Shown here: in pieces, positions 60,330 through 64,000 of the stretch | Position numbering within the stretch: the first letter of the stretch is position 1 | Layout of the letters: the number at the start of each line of letters is the position of its first letter | Source of the DNA: Halegenticoccus tardaugens | GTDB taxonomy: Archaea; Halobacteriota; Halobacteria; Halobacteriales; Haloferacaceae | Reading direction: 5' to 3' | Length of the DNA stretch: 64,000 nucleotides | Assembly: GCF_004116405.1 (NCBI RefSeq) | Contig: NZ_SDIC01000003.1 | Location: 124,001 to 188,000 of the forward strand | Program-made: the position numbers and the translations under genes | The notes under the pieces: generated by a model | Seen by the model: only the letters and a program-made list of their open reading frames with translations | Database searches by the model: none | What the model was told of the DNA's origin: nothing

Positions 60330-61745
60330 TCACCCGTCGAGCTGTTCGCCGACGAGTCGGTCCGCGTGCTCGACGAACGCCCGCTGCTCGCCGTTCGAGA
60401 TCGTCGCCCCGGCGGCGACGTCGTGGCCGCCGCCGTCGCCGCCAACCGCGCGGGACGCCTCGCGCATCACCGCCGAGAGGTCGAGCCCCTGACGGGTCAG
60501 GACGCGGCTGCCGCGCGCGGAGACTTTCACCTCCTCGTCGCTCTTCTCGGCGAAGGCGACGATGGGAAGTCGCGGGCTGATCCCGTTCGCGCCCACGGCC
60601 ATGCCGGCGATGATCCCCACGATGGTCTCGCGGATGCGGGTGCCGGCGTCGAACCACTGGACGTGCTCTTCGACCGTCACGCCTTCCGTCTTGACCCACC
60701 GTAACCCCTCCGAGAGGTTCCGTCGGTGGTTTCTGAGCAACGCGCGAGCGGCGTCCAGCGCGCCGTCCCGGTTCCCGAGACAGACGGCCAGTCCCACGTC
60801 GGCGCGCTCGTAGCGCGCCGTCGCGTTCAGGAGCGTCGAGAACTCGCTCACGTCGCGCAGCTCCGTCCCCTCCTCCTCCGTCGTGAGCGTGTAGGTCGTC
60901 CCGACGAGCGAGTCGATGCGGCTCGCCGGCACGCCCGACGCCACAGCCCGCTGTACCAGCGCGCTGACGACCGTCCGCCGCTCCTCGCCGGAGAGGTCGA
61001 TCCACCGTCGCCACTCGCCCCCCTCCTTCAGGTCGAGATCGAGATCAGAGAGGAAGGCGATCGTCCCCGCCTCGTCGTTCGAGATCCCGGGAATCCGGAC
61101 GTCGCTCGCGTATTCGAGGAGCTTCGGGAGCGGCCTGGTTTGTCTGCCGTACAGCGCGAGGTCCCGCGCGGCTTCGAGGACGCCGGCCTCGACGCCCTCC
61201 TCGACGATCCGCTCGTTCGCCCCGGTCAACCCGCCGTTCGAGCCTTGCATGTCGCCGACGGCTCCGACGACGGCGAGCGCCGCGAGGTCGCGGTTGTCGA
61301 CCCCGTCGGTCTCCAGCGCCCGCGCGAGCGCGTAGCTCGCGCCCGCCCCGGAGAGTTCGGACGCGCCGTCGACGCCGAAGAGGAGGGGGTTGAGGTGGAA
61401 CTCGGTCTCCGCGTCCGCCGGTCGGTGGTGGTCCGCGACGACCGGCGTGAAGGCCCCCGCCGCCTCGCGTTCGGCGATGAGATCCAGTTGCCCGCTCCCG
61501 AAGTCGGTAAAGAGCACCGTGTCGTGGTCGGTCGCCGCGATCGCCGCGATCTCGGACTCGTCGAGCTGCTTCGAGAACACGGTGTCGAAGGGGATCGACG
61601 CCCGTTCGAGCGCGCTCGCGGCGACCGCGGCGCTCGTGAGGCCGTCGGCGTCGATGTGCGACGCGAGGAGCACGCTGTCGGCGTCTCCGAGTCGCTCCGC
61701 GCACGCCGACGCGCACTCCGCCAGTTCGGGAACCGGACCGTCCAT
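60330..61745 (-). CDS. RecJ-like DHH/DHHA1 phosphoesterase
   Basis: The 471-aa protein has the DHH family motifs: SHIDADGLTSAA (motif I), DFGSGQLD (motif II), ADHHRPAD (the DHH motif) and a DHHA1 C-terminal domain with GGDGGGHDVAAGATI. Archaeal RecJ-like proteins degrade single-stranded DNA or RNA and associate with the GINS-MCM replication complex in some species. The length is short compared with bacterial RecJ. A TATA-like TTTATAT 29 nt before the ATG supports this start over the longer upstream frame. Confidence 0.87.
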   Translation of the reverse strand: MDGPVPELAECASACAERLGDADSVLLASHIDADGLTSAAVAASALERASIPFDTVFSKQLDESEIAAIAATDHDTVLFTDFGSGQLDLIAEREAAGAFTPVVADHHRPADAETEFHLNPLLFGVDGASELSGAGASYALARALETDGVDNRDLAALAVVGAVGDMQGSNGGLTGANERIVEEGVEAGVLEAARDLALYGRQTRPLPKLLEYASDVRIPGISNDEAGTIAFLSDLDLDLKEGGEWRRWIDLSGEERRTVVSALVQRAVASGVPASRIDSLVGTTYTLTTEEEGTELRDVSEFSTLLNATARYERADVGLAVCLGNRDGALDAARALLRNHRRNLSEGLRWVKTEGVTVEEHVQWFDAGTRIRETIVGIIAGMAVGANGISPRLPIVAFAEKSDEEVKVSARGSRVLTRQGLDLSAVMREASRAVGGDGGGHDVAAGATISNGEQRAFVEHADRLVGEQLDG

Positions 61746-61770
61746 TACCCGACGGTAGGCGCGGTTTGGA

Positions 61771-61777
61771 ATATAAA
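61771..61777 (-). promoter_or_regulatory. TATA box of the RecJ-like gene
   Basis: TTTATAT on the minus strand, in the AT-rich run GTTTATATTCC, is centred 29 nt before the ATG at 61745, the leaderless spacing. Confidence 0.6.
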
Positions 61778-61797
61778 CTTCCGGCTCCCGGCTCGCG

Positions 61798-62529
61798 CTA
61801 CCGTTCGAGAAACGCCCGCGTCGCGTCCCTGCAGTCGTCGTCGCGCCGGAGCTGCGAGAGCGCACCCACGACGCGATCGCGCGCGCCCGCGTCCGACGCG
61901 CTCCGGGCGGCGTGCCGCTTCGCCGTCGCGATCGATGCGGCCGGCGACTCGGCGATCCGCTCGACGAACGTTTCGACCGTCGGCTCCAGTTCCCACTCGG
62001 GAACGACCCGGTTCACCAGTCCCCAGTCGAGCGCCCGATCCGCGTCTATCGGCTCGCCCGTGAGCGAAAGCTCCATCAGGCGCTTTCGGCCGCCGACGGC
62101 GGCGACCCGCTCGACCGCGTACGGCGGGTACGCGCCGATCCGCGTCTCCGGCAGCGCGAACGTCGCCCCCTCGACGGCGACCGCGAGGTCGCAGCCGACG
62201 ACGAGTTCCATCCCGCCGCCGTAGGCGAGCCCGTTGACCGCCGCGATCACGGGCACGTCGAGTTTCTCGACGCCGAACAGCGCCTCGTGGAGGCAGTCGC
62301 CGAGCTCCTCCACCTCGGCGGCGGTCTCCGCCCCGTCGATGACTTCGATGTCGTCGCCGGCGCAGAACGCGTCGCCGACGCCGGTGAGCACCGCCGCGCG
62401 CGCCTCCGCTTCCGCTCGCTCCAGCAGGCGCGCGAGCTCGCGCCACCCCTCGACGTGGATCGCGTTGCGCTTTTCGGGCCTGTCGATCGTGATCCACGCG
62501 GCGTCGCCGCGACGGTCGTACGAGAGCAT
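61798..62529 (-). CDS. Enoyl-CoA hydratase/isomerase family protein
   Basis: The 243-aa crotonase-fold protein has WITIDRPEKRNAIHVEGW, the first oxyanion-hole region AFCAGDDIEVI and the second AAVNGLAYGGGMELVVGCDLAV. The catalytic Glu region is LPETRIGAYPPYAVERV. The canonical second Glu of hydratases is not obvious (around residue 105 it reads YGGGMEL), so the exact reaction (hydratase, isomerase or thioesterase-like) is open. It stands alone after the RecJ-like gene. Confidence 0.87.
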   Translation of the reverse strand: MLSYDRRGDAAWITIDRPEKRNAIHVEGWRELARLLERAEAEARAAVLTGVGDAFCAGDDIEVIDGAETAAEVEELGDCLHEALFGVEKLDVPVIAAVNGLAYGGGMELVVGCDLAVAVEGATFALPETRIGAYPPYAVERVAAVGGRKRLMELSLTGEPIDADRALDWGLVNRVVPEWELEPTVETFVERIAESPAASIATAKRHAARSASDAGARDRVVGALSQLRRDDDCRDATRAFLER

Positions 62530-62553
62530 GGGTGTGCGTGTCTCTCCCGCGTC

Positions 62554-62561
62554 GCTTATAA
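62554..62561 (-). promoter_or_regulatory. TATA box of the enoyl-CoA hydratase-like gene
   Basis: TTATAAGC on the minus strand is centred 28 nt before the ATG at 62529, giving a near-leaderless transcript. Confidence 0.6.
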
Positions 62562-62640
62562 CCGCCGCCGGACACCGACATCGGCCGATCGTGGGACGCG
62601 GCGGCCGATCGGCCGCCGCGTCCCGCCACGTCGTCCCGTC

Positions 62641-63393
62641 TCACTCGTTGTACGTCGGAGCCGCGGCCTCGACGACCGCGCAGGCCAGTTCCTCGAAGTC
62701 GGCGCGCTCCGGGACCACGTCGACGTCGACCCCGAGCCGTTCCGCGGTCCGCCGCGTCGGTTCGCCGATGGCCCCGACGACCGCCTCGTTCAGCCCCCGG
62801 AGCGCGTCCTGACGAACCCCGCGATCCTCGGCCGCCGCGAGGAAGTTCTCGACGGTCAGGGACGAGGTGAAGACCGCCGCGCGCAGATCCCCGTCGGCGG
62901 CCAGTTCCACCGACTCGCCCGAACCCTCGGGTCGAACGAGCCGGTAGAGGACGGTTTCGCGCACGTCCGCCCCGGCCTCGCGCAGCCCGTCGAGCAGCAC
63001 GTCGCTGCCGTGGTCGCTCCGGGCGACCTCGACGCGCGCGCCCGCGACGTCGCCGTCGAGCGCGGCGACGAGTCCGGTCGAGGTGAACTCTTCGGGGATT
63101 CGATCGACCCGGTATCCGGCGTCGCGGAGCGCGTCGGCGGTCGCCTCGCCGATCGCGCAGACGACCGTCCTCTCGTCGGGCACCCACCCCGCCTCGGCCG
63201 CGAGTTCGACGCCCGTCTTGCTCGTGAAGATCGCGTAGTCGGCGTCGTCGGTCCGCGGTACCTCGCCCGTCGGTTCGACCGCGAGCATCGGATCGGGGAC
63301 GGGCGTCGCGCCGAGCGAGTCGAGCAGCTCGACCGCCTCGCGCAGTCGCTCGTCGGCCGGGCGGAAGACGGCGACGGTGACCTCGCGCGTCAC
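62641..63393 (-). CDS. hemD: Uroporphyrinogen-III synthase
   Basis: The 250-aa enzyme closes hydroxymethylbilane to uroporphyrinogen III in heme and siroheme synthesis. Family motifs YAIFTSKTGVELAAEA, VVCAIGEATADAL, FTSTGLVAAL and AAVFTSSLTVENFL are visible, with low overall conservation as usual for HemD. The GTG start overlaps the stop of the upstream methyltransferase gene (GTGA), so the two are translationally coupled. Confidence 0.9.
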   Translation of the reverse strand: MTREVTVAVFRPADERLREAVELLDSLGATPVPDPMLAVEPTGEVPRTDDADYAIFTSKTGVELAAEAGWVPDERTVVCAIGEATADALRDAGYRVDRIPEEFTSTGLVAALDGDVAGARVEVARSDHGSDVLLDGLREAGADVRETVLYRLVRPEGSGESVELAADGDLRAAVFTSSLTVENFLAAAEDRGVRQDALRGLNEAVVGAIGEPTRRTAERLGVDVDVVPERADFEELACAVVEAAAPTYNE

Positions 63394-64000
63394 GGCTCGC
63401 CCCCCGCGTTCTCCAGCAGATCGAGGACGCGCTCGCGGGTCGCCGCCACCTCGCCGATCACCGCGATCGCGGGCGGTTCGATCCCCTCGCGGTCGCGCAC
63501 CGCGACGATGGTTTCGAGCGTCCCGGTCGCGACGCGCATGTCGGGCCACGTCGCCCGCTCGACGAGCGCGACCGGCGTGTCGGGGCGCTTCCCCGCCTCG
63601 ACCAGCGCACGGGCGTACTCGGGGAGCTTTCCGACGCCCATGAGGACGACGATCGTCCCGCCGGTCTCCGCGAGCGCCCGCCAGTCGACCGCCGACTCCT
63701 CCTTCGTCGGGTCCTCGTGGCCCGTGACGAACGACACCGACGAGGCGTGGTCGCGGTGGGTGAGCGGGACGCCGGCGACGCCCGGGCCGGCGACGGCCGA
63801 GGTGACGCCGGGGACGACCTCTACCGGGATTCCCTCCCGCGCGAGGTGCTCCATCTCCTCGCCGCCGCGGCCGAAGACGAAGGGGTCGCCACCCTTCAGT
63901 CGGACGACGGTCTTCCCCCGGCGGGCGAGTTCGACCATCCGACGGTTCGTGTACTCCTGCGGGGTCCAGTCGCCGCCCGCGCGCTTGCCCACGTCCTCGC
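63390..64000 (-). CDS. cobA: Uroporphyrinogen-III C-methyltransferase (partial, 3' part)
   Basis: The visible 203 codons run off the right edge; the N-terminal part with the first SAM loop is outside the window. Present are VRLKGGDPFVFGRGGEE, VPGVTSAVAGPGVAGVPLTHRD, TGGTIVVLMGVGKLPEYA and PVALVERATWPDMRVATGTL, diagnostic of SUMT, which methylates uroporphyrinogen III to precorrin-2 for siroheme or cobalamin. It overlaps hemD by GTGA. Confidence 0.92.
   Translation of the reverse strand, partial: EDVGKRAGGDWTPQEYTNRRMVELARRGKTVVRLKGGDPFVFGRGGEEMEHLAREGIPVEVVPGVTSAVAGPGVAGVPLTHRDHASSVSFVTGHEDPTKEESAVDWRALAETGGTIVVLMGVGKLPEYARALVEAGKRPDTPVALVERATWPDMRVATGTLETIVAVRDREGIEPPAIAVIGEVAATRERVLDLLENAGGEP

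Overview
The window is chromosomal DNA from a haloarchaeon (class Halobacteria). The evidence is high GC with G/C-ending codons, strongly acidic proteins, Tat-type lipoprotein signals, leaderless genes with a TATA-like box about 25-30 nt upstream of the start codon, and archaeal hallmark genes: DNA polymerase D large subunit, LysW-type arginine synthesis, archaeal glycyl-tRNA synthetase and a dolichol-kinase-like protein. I cannot name the genus. About 60 protein genes are supported. I see no rRNA, tRNA, CRISPR array, prophage or complete insertion sequence.

Layout. 1-5 kb: a truncated gene at the edge, a small membrane protein, an arylsulfotransferase-like protein, a methyltransferase and a FAD oxidoreductase fused to a Rieske domain. 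5.1-9.3 kb: an overlapping thiamine-type ABC operon (thiB-thiP-thiQ) with a putative operator. 9.3-11.3 kb: two divergent two-domain sulfurtransferases. 11.3-25.7 kb: a SpoIIM-like membrane protein, a rubrerythrin-like protein, uvrB, an SPFH protein, a 2H phosphoesterase, a cytochrome P450 with a perfect palindrome at its promoter, an XPD/DinG-type helicase, and tandem duplicated small membrane proteins separated by an 84-bp inverted-repeat element.

25.8-35.3 kb is a complete arginine block on the minus strand. It has argG-argH, then lysW-lysX-argC-argB-argD-argE(lysK)-argF, which is the LysW carrier-protein route. Nearly all junctions in the second unit are ATGA/GTGA overlaps. The 5' region of argG holds a well-placed promoter for a 34-codon, arginine-rich leaderless ORF followed by a GC hairpin, so an attenuator-like leader is possible.

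35.4-41.4 kb: a CPA2 cation/proton antiporter with its TrkA-C regulatory subunit, a polyprenol-kinase-like protein, glyS, a four-CBS protein, a dodecin and an uncharacterised protein. 41.5-49.3 kb: a dipeptide/oligopeptide ABC system (binding protein, two permeases, two ATPases) ending in a small membrane protein. 49.5-54.4 kb: a 54-aa protein, a PPC-domain protein, polC (PolD DP2) and a rubredoxin-like protein. The polC gene has an abrupt AT-rich patch of about 120 bp exactly over its catalytic DGDED motif, the place where Pol-II inteins insert in other archaea. I read it as a possible scar of a lost intein or of co-conversion from an AT-rich donor. 54.4-64 kb: ketopantoate-reductase-like and sulfatase-like proteins with overlapping 3' ends, NifU-type and AI-2E-type proteins, an acetyltransferase, a Tat lipoprotein, a RecJ-like DHH phosphoesterase, an enoyl-CoA hydratase and the start of a siroheme/heme unit (cobA-hemD).

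Most of the window is housekeeping. The unusual signals are the polC AT-rich island, the argG leader, the palindromic promoter elements, and several short tandem or inverted repeats.
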